NCBI GenBank assembly: GCA_000696115.1
Contig: JJOH01000098.1
Span: 124,001 to 188,000 of the forward strand
Direction: 5' to 3'
Source: Streptomyces olindensis
GTDB taxonomy: Bacteria > Actinomycetota > Actinomycetes > Streptomycetales > Streptomycetaceae
Length of the DNA stretch: 64,000 bases
The translations under genes were made by a program, and so were the position numbers. Positions 40,935 through 49,316 of the stretch are shown in pieces; positions within the stretch are counted from its first letter, which is position 1, and the number at the start of each line of letters is the position of its first letter. A model generated the notes under the pieces. That model saw nothing but the letters and a program-made list of their open reading frames with translations. It ran no database searches and was not told the origin of the DNA.

Positions 40935-41983
40935 GACGCTCCGCCCACCGGGCGGCACAGGGCCAGGAGGTCGGTGTGGTGGACGGTGACGCGCAACTCG
41001 CCCGCGGCGCAGGCGGCCAGACGGTCGGCCAGGTAGGCCTCGGCGGGGACGCGCAGGTCGGGGCGTTGCTCGACGGCGGCGCCGACCCAGCCGCGCAGCC
41101 ACTGCTCGGTCAGCGCGGCCTGCTCGGGGCCGAGCCGCCAGGGGCTCGGGTGCAGCCGTACCGTCGCGCCCTGTTCGGAGAACGCCTCGGCCGCCGCCGT
41201 GACCGCGTCGGGGCCGAGCAGGCCGTCGCGGCGCTGGTGGTCGTTGAACGCCTCGGCGATCTCCGCGTCCAGCGGGTGGGACGGGGTCAGCTCCACGCGC
41301 CCGGCGACGGACAGCGTCAGCAGGGCGGGACAGCCGGCTCCGGCGCAGGCGGCGGCGAGGGTGTCGAGCTCCTCGCGGGTGAGGACGTCCAGCAGGGCGG
41401 AGGCCGTCACCAGGGAGGCGCCCTGCAGGGCGTCCGGGGTGAGGCGGGCGACGTCACCGCGGCGCGTCTCCACGCTGACCCGGCTGCCGTCGGCGGCGGA
41501 GCGCGGGGAGGAGACGGCGGCGAAGTGCAGCAGATAGGGGTCGCGGTCGTGCAGGACCCAGTGCTGGGCGCCGTCCAGGCGGGGGGCGAGCCAGCGGCCC
41601 ATCGAGCCGGTGCCGCAGCCCAGGTCGTGGATGACGACGCCGCCCGACTTGCCCGGCAGGTTGGCGAGCCGGATGCGCAGCGGGTCGAGCAGGTCGTGCG
41701 CCCGCGCGGCGGCGTCGGCGGGCTCCCGCAGCTCCAGCCACTCGGGCGCGTAGCGGGGCGGATCGTCGGGCCCGGCCTCACGCAGCTTCACGGTGGGCCG
41801 CGGTGCGGCCGTTCCGACGCTGGGTCCGGCGCCCGGGATGACCGCGCCGACGGCCTGCCCCGCCACGGACGAACCGACCGGGCCCGCGCCCGGAATCACG
41901 CCGTCCGTCGACTCGGCGGTCTGCCTCGGCCCGGGCTGGGCCGGGATCGTGCCGCTCTGCTGGGTCGTCACCGGGTTCGTCAT
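40931..41983 (-). CDS. SAM-dependent methyltransferase
   Basis: A 350-residue protein. Residues ~1-75 are Gly/Ala/Pro-rich with two VIPGAGP copies and look disordered. The class I methyltransferase core follows with VVIHDLGCGTGSMGRWLAPRLDG (motif I, ~115-135), HDRDPYLLHFA (motif II) and ASALLDVLTREEL (motif IV/V). The acceptor is unknown. It overlaps the glycosyltransferase and YbhN-type genes by 4 bp each, so modification, sugar transfer and membrane steps appear coupled. Confidence 0.88.
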   Translation of the reverse strand: MTNPVTTQQSGTIPAQPGPRQTAESTDGVIPGAGPVGSSVAGQAVGAVIPGAGPSVGTAAPRPTVKLREAGPDDPPRYAPEWLELREPADAAARAHDLLDPLRIRLANLPGKSGGVVIHDLGCGTGSMGRWLAPRLDGAQHWVLHDRDPYLLHFAAVSSPRSAADGSRVSVETRRGDVARLTPDALQGASLVTASALLDVLTREELDTLAAACAGAGCPALLTLSVAGRVELTPSHPLDAEIAEAFNDHQRRDGLLGPDAVTAAAEAFSEQGATVRLHPSPWRLGPEQAALTEQWLRGWVGAAVEQRPDLRVPAEAYLADRLAACAAGELRVTVHHTDLLALCRPVGGAS

Positions 41984-43185
41984 GCGGCCCTCCGGGGTTC
42001 GGTCGGGAGCCGGCGCAGTACCGCCGCCAGGCTCTGTGCGGTCGTCGCCCACCCGTCGAGGGCGGCGCGGCGGCCGCGGGCGGCGGCCTTGAGGCGGCGC
42101 CGTACGTCGGCCTCGCCGAACCAGCCGCGCAGTTCGGCGGCGATGGCGGCGGGATTCTCCGGCGGGACGAGGATCCCGGGCACTCCGCCGTCGGGGGCGC
42201 GTCCGACGGCCTCGGGGACACCGCCGACGTCCGTGGCCAGCACGGGGATGCCACGGGCCAGCGCCTCGGTCACCGCCATGCCGTACGTCTCGGCGTACGA
42301 GGTGAGGACCATCAGGTCGGCGGTGGCGTAGGTGGCGTCGAGAGCGGCACCGGACCGCGGGCCCGCCAGCTCCAGCCGGTCCTCCAGGCCGTGCGCGCGG
42401 ATCAGGGACCGCAGATGGGCGACGTACTCGGGGTCCTGGGTGAGGCCGCCGACGCACACGCAGCTCCACGGCAGGTCGGTCACCGCGGCCAGCGCCTCCA
42501 CCAGCCGGTGCTGGCCCTTGCGCGGGGTCACGGCGGCCACGCACAGCAGCCGCGACACACCGTCGGTGCCGGGCGCGAGAGGCGCGATGTCGGCGCCGGG
42601 GGCGGCGACGTGGACGCGCTCCGGGGGCAGACCGTGGTGGGCGACCAGGCGGCGGACCGCCCAGTCGCTGGTGGCGATCACCGCGGGCACGGCCCGCAGC
42701 ACCGCCCGCTCCCTGGCGTCGAGTTCGGCGGCGACCGCCGGTTCGAGCCCGGTCTCGTCGCCGAGCGGAAGGTGGACGAGCACGGCCATGCGCAGCCGTT
42801 CCGCCTCCGGCACCACGATCTCGGGGACGCCGCAGGCCACCAGCCCGTCGAGCAGGACGGCGGCGCCGTCCGACAACCCGGCCAGGGCGCGGGCGAGTTC
42901 CGTGCGGGCGGCCGCCGACGGCCGGGGCCAGTCACCGGCGACGGCGTGCTTGGTCACCTGCCAGCCGAAGCCGGGCAGGTCCAGGCACACGCGCCGGTCG
43001 TAGGCGTTGCCGCCGCTGGGCGTCGCCGGGTCGTCGACGCCGCCCGGCAGCACGAAGTGCACGGTGCGCAGGGACATGGGGATGATCTCGGCGTTTCTCA
43101 GGGCGGTGTGCTGCACGGGGACGTAGTTCAGCCGCGCCGGTGCCGGTCCGGTCTGCTCGGGCCGCTCGATGGTCGTGTCGGTCAC
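41980..43185 (-). CDS. Glycosyltransferase family 4
   Basis: A 401-residue GT-B retaining glycosyltransferase. The N-terminal domain has GGVDDPATPSGGNAYDRRV. The C-terminal nucleotide-sugar site is VAAVTPRKGQHRLVEAL, and the E-x7-E motif is in SYAETYGMAVTEALARGIPVLATDVGG near residue 308. The GTG at 43185 overlaps the pterin-synthase-fold gene stop (GTGA). It likely transfers a sugar to the product of the cluster; acceptor and donor cannot be read from sequence. Confidence 0.9.
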   Translation of the reverse strand: MTDTTIERPEQTGPAPARLNYVPVQHTALRNAEIIPMSLRTVHFVLPGGVDDPATPSGGNAYDRRVCLDLPGFGWQVTKHAVAGDWPRPSAAARTELARALAGLSDGAAVLLDGLVACGVPEIVVPEAERLRMAVLVHLPLGDETGLEPAVAAELDARERAVLRAVPAVIATSDWAVRRLVAHHGLPPERVHVAAPGADIAPLAPGTDGVSRLLCVAAVTPRKGQHRLVEALAAVTDLPWSCVCVGGLTQDPEYVAHLRSLIRAHGLEDRLELAGPRSGAALDATYATADLMVLTSYAETYGMAVTEALARGIPVLATDVGGVPEAVGRAPDGGVPGILVPPENPAAIAAELRGWFGEADVRRRLKAAARGRRAALDGWATTAQSLAAVLRRLPTEPRRAA

Positions 43186-43580
43186 AGCGCACGCTCGTAA
43201 CTCGCCCAGGCGATGTGCGACTCGTGCAGGGTGACGGTGAGGCCGGCGATGCCCTTGGCGCCCTCGCCCAGCGCGCCCTTGTGGATGCGCTCGGCGAGCC
43301 GGTCGGCGATGACCTTGGCGAGGAACTCCGTGGAGGTGTTGATCCCGGCGAAGTCGGGCTCGTTGTCGAGGTTGCGGTAGTTCAGCTCGCTGACGACGGC
43401 CCCGAGTTCCTGTGTGGCCAGCCCGATGTCGACGACGATGTTGTCCTCGTCCAGCTGTTCACGCCGGAAGGTGGCGTCCACCAGGAACGTGGCGCCGTGC
43501 AGGCGCTGCGCCGGGCCGAAGACCTCGCCGCGGAAGCTGTGGGCGATCATGATGTGATCGCGGACGGTGATGCTGAACAA
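43182..43580 (-). CDS. 6-pyruvoyltetrahydropterin synthase/QueD-fold protein without the zinc site
   Basis: A 132-residue T-fold protein (FSITVRDHIMIAHSFRGEVFGPAQRLHGATFLVDATF ... LHESHIAWASYERAL). In PTPS/QueD, zinc needs a His in the FSAAH-type motif and two in LHGHxY; here the last reads LHGATF, and the catalytic Cys before LHG is absent. The Glu of LHESHIAW, which anchors the pterin-like ring, is kept. From memory, the S. coelicolor homologue SCO6650 was solved and reported to lack zinc and PTPS activity. The TTG start has GGAGGG 8 nt upstream. First gene of the coupled PTPS-GT-MT-YbhN string. Confidence 0.9.
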   Translation of the reverse strand: MFSITVRDHIMIAHSFRGEVFGPAQRLHGATFLVDATFRREQLDEDNIVVDIGLATQELGAVVSELNYRNLDNEPDFAGINTSTEFLAKVIADRLAERIHKGALGEGAKGIAGLTVTLHESHIAWASYERAL

Positions 43581-43727
43581 CGGACGACCCTCCAGGTGCG
43601 GCGCGTCTGCTCCCCCGCCATGGCTGCCGGGGATGCCGTGTAGTACGGCTGTCTGCCTTCCCCTGTTCAGCGTCGGGTACGTCTTTTCTCAGGTCAGGCG
43701 CTCTTGTCGTGGCCGATGTCGTACCGG

Positions 43728-43756
43728 ATGGAACGAATCGTCAGCCGATGTGTCAA
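43728..43756 (-). promoter_or_regulatory. Candidate promoter of the PTPS-GT-MT-YbhN operon
   Basis: Reading leftward, TTGACA (43756-43751) overlaps the MDR stop codon and is followed after 17 bp by TTCCAT (43733-43728). The 172-bp gap before the PTPS-fold gene is the only long gap in the minus-strand run and may hold this promoter. Confidence 0.35.
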
Positions 43757-44733
43757 TCGCTCTCGTCGTAGCGGACGCGGTGACAGAGGGCGGGGATCTC
43801 GCCCGAGGCGAGTGCCGGCAGCACGTCGGGCAGGTCCTCGAAGGCGGACTCGCCGGTGACGAGGGCGTCGAGCGCCGGGTCGGCGAGCAGGTCGAGGGCG
43901 ACGGCGAGCCGGTCGGCGTAGGTTCGGTTCGGGCGGGCCGGGGAGACGGTGCCGACCTGGCTGGAGCGGATGGCCAGGCGCCGGGAGTGGAAGGCCTCGC
44001 CGAGCGGGAGGCTCACCTTCCGGTCGCCGTACCAGCTCAGTTCGACGACGGTGCCCTCCGCGGTGAGCAGTTCCAGGGACCGGGCGAGGCCCTGCTCGGT
44101 GGCGCTGGCGTGGACCACGAGGTCGCAGTCGCCGTCGGCGTCCGACGGGGTGGCGAAGCCGACGCCGAGCGCCTCGGCGGTCTTCGCGCGGGACGGGTCG
44201 GCGTCGACCAACTGGACGCGTACGCCGGGGAACCGGGCGAGCAGGGCGGCGACCGAGCAGCCGACCATGCCGCCGCCGACCACGGCGATCCGGTCGCCGA
44301 CCAGGGGCGCGGCGTCCCACAGGGCGTTGACGGCGGTCTCCACGGTCCCGGCGAGCACGGCCCGTTCGGCGGGCACGGTGTCCGGGACGGGCGTCACGGC
44401 GCTCGCCGGGACGACGTACCGGGTCTGGTGCGGATACAGGCAGAACACCGTACGGCCGGCGAGCGTCTCGGGCCCCTGCTCCACCACTCCGACGTTGAGG
44501 TAGCCGTACTTCACCGGGCCCGGGAAGTCGCCCTCCTGGAACGGCGCCCGCATGGCCGTGTGCTGGCTGGCCGGCACGCCGCCGCGGAAGACGAGCGTCT
44601 CGGTGCCGCGGCTCACGCCGGAGAACAGCGTGCGCACCAGCACGTCGCCCTCGCCGGGTTCCGGCAGGGCGACGTCCCGGATCGCGCCTCGCCCAGGCGA
44701 GTCGATCCAGAACGCGCGTCCGGTGTGCTTCAT
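43753..44733 (-). CDS. MDR-superfamily dehydrogenase lacking the canonical zinc Cys
   Basis: A 326-residue medium-chain dehydrogenase. The cofactor motif is VVGGGMVGCSVAALLARF near residue 150. The usual GxCGSDxH active-site segment reads SGVSRGTETLVFRGG, so the catalytic zinc Cys is missing, as in BchC-like or non-zinc members. KYGYLNVGVVEQGPETLAGRTVFCLYPHQTRYV follows. AGGAGG 5 nt before the ATG supports the start. It diverges by 108 bp from the CDP-alcohol phosphatidyltransferase gene and precedes the PTPS-fold gene by 172 bp. Confidence 0.87.
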   Translation of the reverse strand: MKHTGRAFWIDSPGRGAIRDVALPEPGEGDVLVRTLFSGVSRGTETLVFRGGVPASQHTAMRAPFQEGDFPGPVKYGYLNVGVVEQGPETLAGRTVFCLYPHQTRYVVPASAVTPVPDTVPAERAVLAGTVETAVNALWDAAPLVGDRIAVVGGGMVGCSVAALLARFPGVRVQLVDADPSRAKTAEALGVGFATPSDADGDCDLVVHASATEQGLARSLELLTAEGTVVELSWYGDRKVSLPLGEAFHSRRLAIRSSQVGTVSPARPNRTYADRLAVALDLLADPALDALVTGESAFEDLPDVLPALASGEIPALCHRVRYDESD

Positions 44734-44841
44734 CGAAGTCCTCCTGAACGATCGGGAAGCTGCTTGCGTACCGAGGGGTGCACAGGCCGCGCACAAGGTA
44801 GCGGCGTTGATCGACTCTGTCACACGGCCGGAGGGTGTTCG

Positions 44842-45603
44842 GTGGCCCTGAACAACACTTACGACGCGAGGCTCGTACAGCAGGAGACCGCCCTGGGGGC
44901 GGGTGTGCAGGTTCTGCTGCTGGCCCTGATCGGCACGGCGATCGGCATGGGCCCGGCGGGCTGGCTGACCGGCCTCGCGTTCGCGTTCGCCACCTGGGCG
45001 GTGCTCTCCCGGGCCCTGCACCGCTCCCGGCTGCGCTCCTTCGGCGCGGCGAACCGGGTCACCCTGGGCCGGGCCACCCTCGTCGGCGGGGTCACCGCGC
45101 TCGTCGCGGACTCCTTCCAGAGTTCTCCGCCGGTGTCGCTGTTCGTCGGACTGACGGCGGTGGCGCTGATCCTCGACGGCGTCGACGGCAAGGTCGCCCG
45201 CCGTACCGGCACCTCGACCCCGCTGGGCGCGCGCTTCGACATGGAGGTCGACGCGTTCCTGATCCTGGTGCTCAGCGTGTACGTGTCCATGCAACTGGGC
45301 CTGTGGGTGCTGCTGATCGGCGGCATGCGGTACGTCTTCGTCGCCGCCGCCCGCGTCTGGCCCTGGCTGACCGCCGCGCTCCCGCCGAGCACCGCCCGCA
45401 AGACGGTCGCGGCGCTCCAGGGCGTGCTGTTGCTGCTGGCGGGCGCCGATCTGCTGCCGTACGCGGCCAACTTCGGGGTCGCGGCCCTGGCGCTGGGCCT
45501 GCTGGTGTGGTCGTTCGGGCGGGACGTGCTGTGGCTGTACCGGACCTCGCGGGTCGAGAAGGCCCCGGCTCCCCGGCAGGTGCGGGAGCTGGTGGCGGGC
45601 TGA
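44842..45603 (+). CDS. CDP-alcohol phosphatidyltransferase
   Basis: A 253-residue integral membrane enzyme. The full family signature DG-x2-AR-x8-G-x3-D-x3-D is visible in VDGKVARRTGTSTPLGARFD and the MEVD that follows (~115-140), with about six hydrophobic segments around it. It joins a CDP-activated alcohol to a second alcohol to form a phosphodiester lipid. The GTG at 44842 has GGAGGG 6 nt upstream. Proximity to the GT4, methyltransferase and YbhN-type genes suggests a phospholipid or phosphodiester-linked product (inference). Confidence 0.92.
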   Translation: MALNNTYDARLVQQETALGAGVQVLLLALIGTAIGMGPAGWLTGLAFAFATWAVLSRALHRSRLRSFGAANRVTLGRATLVGGVTALVADSFQSSPPVSLFVGLTAVALILDGVDGKVARRTGTSTPLGARFDMEVDAFLILVLSVYVSMQLGLWVLLIGGMRYVFVAAARVWPWLTAALPPSTARKTVAALQGVLLLLAGADLLPYAANFGVAALALGLLVWSFGRDVLWLYRTSRVEKAPAPRQVRELVAG

Positions 45604-45642
45604 GAGCCCGGCGGGTTCGCTCTGCAGGCGCCCCCGGGCCGG

Positions 45643-46023
45643 TCAGCCGTCGAAGCGTCCGCGCGCCGACTCGATGTGACCGAGGTACTGGTGGGTCCAG
45701 CCGCAGATCGCGTCGACCGTGGCGCGCAGGGCCCGGCCCGGCTCGGTCAGGGTGTACTCGACCTTGGGCGGCACGGTGGGGTGCACCGTCCGGTCGACCA
45801 GGCCGTTGCGCTCCAGCATCCGCAGGTTCTGGGTCAGCATCTTGTGGCTGACGCCCTCCACCTCGCCGCGCAACTCGGTGAAGCGCAGGGTGCGTTCGCC
45901 GAGGGCCTCGATGATCAGCAACGCCCACTTGTTGGCGACGTCGGAGAAGATCTCCCGGGCCAGGGAGTCGGCCCGCCGGAGGTCCGCGTTCTCGGGCAGG
46001 TCCCTCAACTGCTTGGTCACCAT
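45643..46023 (-). CDS. HxlR family transcriptional regulator
   Basis: A 126-residue winged-helix protein with the HxlR signature SDVANKWALLIIEALGERTLRFTELRGEVEGVSHKMLTQNLRMLERNGLVDR and the wing PPKVEYTLTEPGRAL. HxlR proteins respond to aldehydes or electrophiles. It diverges from a RidA gene, its likely target. Confidence 0.92.
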   Translation of the reverse strand: MVTKQLRDLPENADLRRADSLAREIFSDVANKWALLIIEALGERTLRFTELRGEVEGVSHKMLTQNLRMLERNGLVDRTVHPTVPPKVEYTLTEPGRALRATVDAICGWTHQYLGHIESARGRFDG

Positions 46024-46078
46024 CTGGTTCCCCAGTCACTGAAAAGTGCGTTCTTCCAGGTCGGCCGTCACTCTCCTA

Positions 46079-46095
46079 CGGTTTCCGAGTAACCG
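46079..46095. promoter_or_regulatory. Possible HxlR operator
   Basis: CGGTT and AACCG form a 5-bp inverted repeat with a 7-bp centre in the HxlR/RidA divergent region. Short and only suggestive. Confidence 0.3.
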
Positions 46096-46136
46096 CAAGA
46101 GAGCGCGGGTGCGCGCTCGACGGAAGGACGGGAACC

Positions 46137-46538
46137 ATGACCACCCTCGACGTCTACGACCACGGTGTGCCGGCGGAGGGCCACTTCGGCTACGCGCAGG
46201 CGATCCGGTCCGGCGATCTGATCCACGTCTCGGGCCAGCTCTCGTTCGACGAGGCGGGCGGCTTCGACCCCGGGGACGATGTCGCCGCCCAGCTGGAGCA
46301 GACCTATGTGAACATCGACAGGGTCCTGGCCCATTACGGGGTGACGCGGAACCAGATCGTGTCCCAGACGCTGTACGTGGTGGACCTGGTGCGCCACGCC
46401 GAGGTGGTGGCGGAGGGCAACCGGGCGTACTTCGGCACCCACCGCCCGGTCAGCACGGCCCTGGGCGTCACCGAACTGACCTTCCCGGGGCAGGCCGTGG
46501 AGATCAGCTGCGTGGTCGACACACGGCTGCCGGCCTGA
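46137..46538 (+). CDS. RidA (YjgF/YER057c) family protein
   Basis: A 133-residue RidA-type enamine/imine deaminase. It shows GDLIHVSGQLSFDEAGG, VVDLVRHAEVVAEGNRAYFGTHRPVSTALGVTEL and the C-terminal AVEISCVVDTRLPA. The Arg that binds the carboxylate in classic RidA (usually RxxV near the C-terminus) is not at a clear position, so a non-canonical RidA subgroup is possible. Likely repressed by the adjacent HxlR protein. Confidence 0.88.
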   Translation: MTTLDVYDHGVPAEGHFGYAQAIRSGDLIHVSGQLSFDEAGGFDPGDDVAAQLEQTYVNIDRVLAHYGVTRNQIVSQTLYVVDLVRHAEVVAEGNRAYFGTHRPVSTALGVTELTFPGQAVEISCVVDTRLPA

Positions 46539-46547
46539 ACCCGCGGC

Positions 46548-48056
46548 TCAGCGTCGCGTTCCGGCTCCGACCAGGGTCCGCTCGTAGGGGTCGAGGAGCA
46601 CGCCCCGGACCTTGGTGGCGACGCCGACGATGATTCGCTGGTGCGCCAGCGGCACGACCGCGTCGGTACCGAGGACGGCGGCCTCGGCGGCCATGGCCGC
46701 GTCCTGCCGCTCGCCGGTGCCGTCGGTCCTGTCGGCCTCGGCGACGGCCCGGTCGACCTTCTTGTCGCACAGCAGGGCGAGGTTGTAGCCGCCGTCGCAG
46801 GTGTAGTCACTGGCGAGGATCCCGACGGGGTCGCCGGTGTCCAGGAGGCTGTTGCGGGCGCCGATGAACGCGTCGAACTTCCCGGCGAGCGCGTCGCTCT
46901 CCAGGCGTGAGTACTCGCGCACCTCCAGTTTCACCGTGAAGCCGGCCTTCTGGAGCTGCTGTTGCACGACCTGCGCGGCCTCGGGCAGCTCGGGCCGGTT
47001 GTCGTAGGTGGCGAGGGTGATCCGCGTGCCGTCGGGCCGGGCGGGCTTCGCGCGTCCGGCCGGCTTCACCCGCTTGTTCTCGGCCCAGGTGACGGCGGGG
47101 CCGTAGATGCCCGCGCCCGGGTCGGCGTATCCCTCGAAGACGCCCTTGACGAGGGCGGAGGAGTCGATCGCGGTGCGGGCGGCGGCGCGGAGCTCCGGGT
47201 CCGTGAAGGGGCCGGACCTGGTGTTGAGTTGCAGGCTGGTGGTCCGCGTGGTGCCGGCTTCCCGGAGGGTGTCCTCGTCGAGCGTGGCGGCCTGCGCGAC
47301 GGGGACGGCCTCGGCGATGTCGACGTCCCCGGTGCGTACGGCGTTGGCGCGCGCGGTGCCGTCCTTGACGAAGCGCGCGTCGATGCCGGCGGCCTGGGCG
47401 CGGCCGCCCCAGTAGTCGTCGTAGCGGTCGAGGGTGGCGGAGCCGCCGCCGTTGACCTTGGTGATCTCGAAGGGCCCGGTGGCGGTACCGACGGGATCGG
47501 GGCGGTCCGCCTTCCCGTACGCCTTCGGGGAGAGGATCGCCAGGCTCGGGCTGGACAGGCGCATGGGCAGGACGGGGTCGGGGGCTGCGGTGGTGATGCG
47601 CAGGCCGCGGTCGCCGTCGGCCCGCGCGCGGAGGGTGACGCCGGCGAGCGCGGCGGGCGCGGGCTTCGCGCGCGTGGCGTGGGTGAGCGCGGCGGCCACG
47701 GCGGACGGGGTGACGTCGGTGCCGTCCTGGAAGGTGGCGTCACGCAGGGTGAAGCGCCAGGTGCGGTCGTTCTCACGGCGCCAGGAGGAGGCGAGCGCGG
47801 GGGTCGCGGCGCCGTTGGCGTCCAGGGCGGTCAGTCCCTCGGTGACACCGAGACGGCTGAGCAGCGTGGCGTCGGCCCCGTACGGCGAGAAGTTCTCGGC
47901 GGGCGGGAAGGCGAGCGCGACGCGCAGCCGGGAGCCCGGCCGGCCGTCGTCCGACGACGACGCCCCACCAGGGGAGGCGAAGCAGCCGGCCAGGCACGGG
48001 ACGAGGGCGAGCGCGGCGAGGATCCGGGAGCGGGGCTTGATGCTGAGGTGACGCAC
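46548..48056 (-). CDS. ABC transporter solute-binding lipoprotein, family 5
   Basis: A 502-residue peptide/nickel-type binding protein from GTG 48056 (VRHLSIKPRSRILAALALVPCLAGC). The lipobox LAGC with Cys near residue 25 anchors it outside the membrane. Family 5 signatures are VTEGLTALDANGAATPALASSWRRENDRTWRFTLRDATFQDGTDVT and YDDYWGGRAQ. No permease or ATPase genes are adjacent, so it is an orphan receptor. A GTG at 48062 is an alternative start. No ribosome-binding site is seen. Confidence 0.88.
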   Translation of the reverse strand: MRHLSIKPRSRILAALALVPCLAGCFASPGGASSSDDGRPGSRLRVALAFPPAENFSPYGADATLLSRLGVTEGLTALDANGAATPALASSWRRENDRTWRFTLRDATFQDGTDVTPSAVAAALTHATRAKPAPAALAGVTLRARADGDRGLRITTAAPDPVLPMRLSSPSLAILSPKAYGKADRPDPVGTATGPFEITKVNGGGSATLDRYDDYWGGRAQAAGIDARFVKDGTARANAVRTGDVDIAEAVPVAQAATLDEDTLREAGTTRTTSLQLNTRSGPFTDPELRAAARTAIDSSALVKGVFEGYADPGAGIYGPAVTWAENKRVKPAGRAKPARPDGTRITLATYDNRPELPEAAQVVQQQLQKAGFTVKLEVREYSRLESDALAGKFDAFIGARNSLLDTGDPVGILASDYTCDGGYNLALLCDKKVDRAVAEADRTDGTGERQDAAMAAEAAVLGTDAVVPLAHQRIIVGVATKVRGVLLDPYERTLVGAGTRR

Positions 48057-48214
48057 TTGCACAGCATATGCATCAAGCCGGGTCACCGGCCGACCAGGGG
48101 CCGACGACAGGGAAATCCCCACCAAAACCCGTACAGCCCAAACGATTTGACAGCCCGACGCACGCTCCCGGAACCTAACCACATGACATCCATTTTCAAA
48201 AAGGCGGGTGGGTC

Positions 48215-49156
48215 GTGAGGGTCGCGTTCGTCGGCAAGGGAGGCAGCGGCAAGACGACGCTGTCGGCGCTGTTCTCCCGCCACCTGGCGCGTTCCGGCGC
48301 CCCGGTCCTCGCCATCGACGGCGACATCAACCAGCACCTGGCCGAGGCGCTCGGCGGCGAGGAGAAGTCCGCTCCTCCCCTGGGCGCGCACCTGCCCGAG
48401 ATCAAGGACTACCTGCGGGGCACGAACCCGCGCATCCCCTCCCCCGAGGCGATGATCAAAACGACTCCCCCGGGGCGCGGCTCCCGCCTCCTGCGCCCTC
48501 TCGGCGACGACGCGCTGCACGCGCGGCACGTCGGCCGGGCGGGCGGCGTACCGCTGATGGTCACGGGCGAGTTCGACGAGTCGGACCTGGGCGTGGCCTG
48601 CTACCACTCCAAGCTGGGTGCGGTCGAGCTGTACCTGGGCCACCTGGCGGACGGGCCCGGCGCATACGTCGTGGTCGACATGACGGCGGGCGCGGACGCC
48701 TTCGCCTCGGGCCTCTTCACCCGCTTCGACATCACCTTCCTGGTGGCGGAACCCACCCGCAAGGGCGTCTCGGTCTACCGCCAGTACCGCGACCACGCCG
48801 AGCAGTTCGGCATCCGCATCGCGGTCGTCGGCAACAAGGTCACCTGCGAGGACGACCTCCTCTTCCTCAAGGAACAGGTGGGGGACGACCTCCTGACCCA
48901 CCTGGAGCAGTCCTCCTGGATCCGCGCGGCCGAACAGGGCCGGGAGCGGGGCGAGCTGGAAGCGCACAACCGGCACGCCCTGAACGTCCTGCGCGAGACG
49001 GTCGACTCCCACCCCCGCGACTGGACCCGGCTGCACCGCCACGCGGTCGAGTTCCACCTGCGCAACGCCCGCGCCTGGGCGGACGCCCGCACGGGCGAGG
49101 ACCTGGCGGCGCAGGTCGACCCGGAGTACGTCCCGGGCGGCCCGGCGAACGCCTGA
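48215..49156 (+). CDS. CooC-like P-loop ATPase (MinD/SIMIBI class)
   Basis: A 313-residue ATPase with the deviant Walker A motif FVGKGGSGKTTLSALFSRHL at the N-terminus, DGDINQHLAEALGG, and a switch region VVDMTAGADAFASGLFTRFDITFLVAEPTRKGVSVYRQY. It resembles CooC, the carbon monoxide dehydrogenase nickel-insertion ATPase, though no CO dehydrogenase gene is near. The GTG at 48215 starts the conserved sequence. A TTGACA at 48147-48152 may be the -35 but no good -10 is visible. Confidence 0.8.
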   Translation: MRVAFVGKGGSGKTTLSALFSRHLARSGAPVLAIDGDINQHLAEALGGEEKSAPPLGAHLPEIKDYLRGTNPRIPSPEAMIKTTPPGRGSRLLRPLGDDALHARHVGRAGGVPLMVTGEFDESDLGVACYHSKLGAVELYLGHLADGPGAYVVVDMTAGADAFASGLFTRFDITFLVAEPTRKGVSVYRQYRDHAEQFGIRIAVVGNKVTCEDDLLFLKEQVGDDLLTHLEQSSWIRAAEQGRERGELEAHNRHALNVLRETVDSHPRDWTRLHRHAVEFHLRNARAWADARTGEDLAAQVDPEYVPGGPANA

Positions 49157-49197
49157 GCCCTCTGCACCTCACCGACGACCAGACAGGACGCCCCGTC

Positions 49198-49316
49198 ATG
49201 TCCCTCGACGTATCCGACCGACTCCTCGCCGAAGCCGAACGCGGCGATCGCCTCTCTCGCCGCCGATCTGATCCTGAGCCGAGCACCGGAGTTCAGGGAC
49301 TGCTGACGGGCCGAGG
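49198..49316 (+). pseudogene. Truncated 5' gene fragment after the CooC-like gene
   Basis: An ATG 42 bp after the CooC-like stop opens MSLDVSDRLLAEAERG, which looks like a genuine N-terminus. After about 16 residues the frame turns into Arg/Ser-rich sequence and then runs antisense through the next fragment without a natural end. A neighbouring frame reads AAIASLAADLILSRAPEFRDC and stops near 49304, suggesting a junction of two broken genes. Confidence 0.45.
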
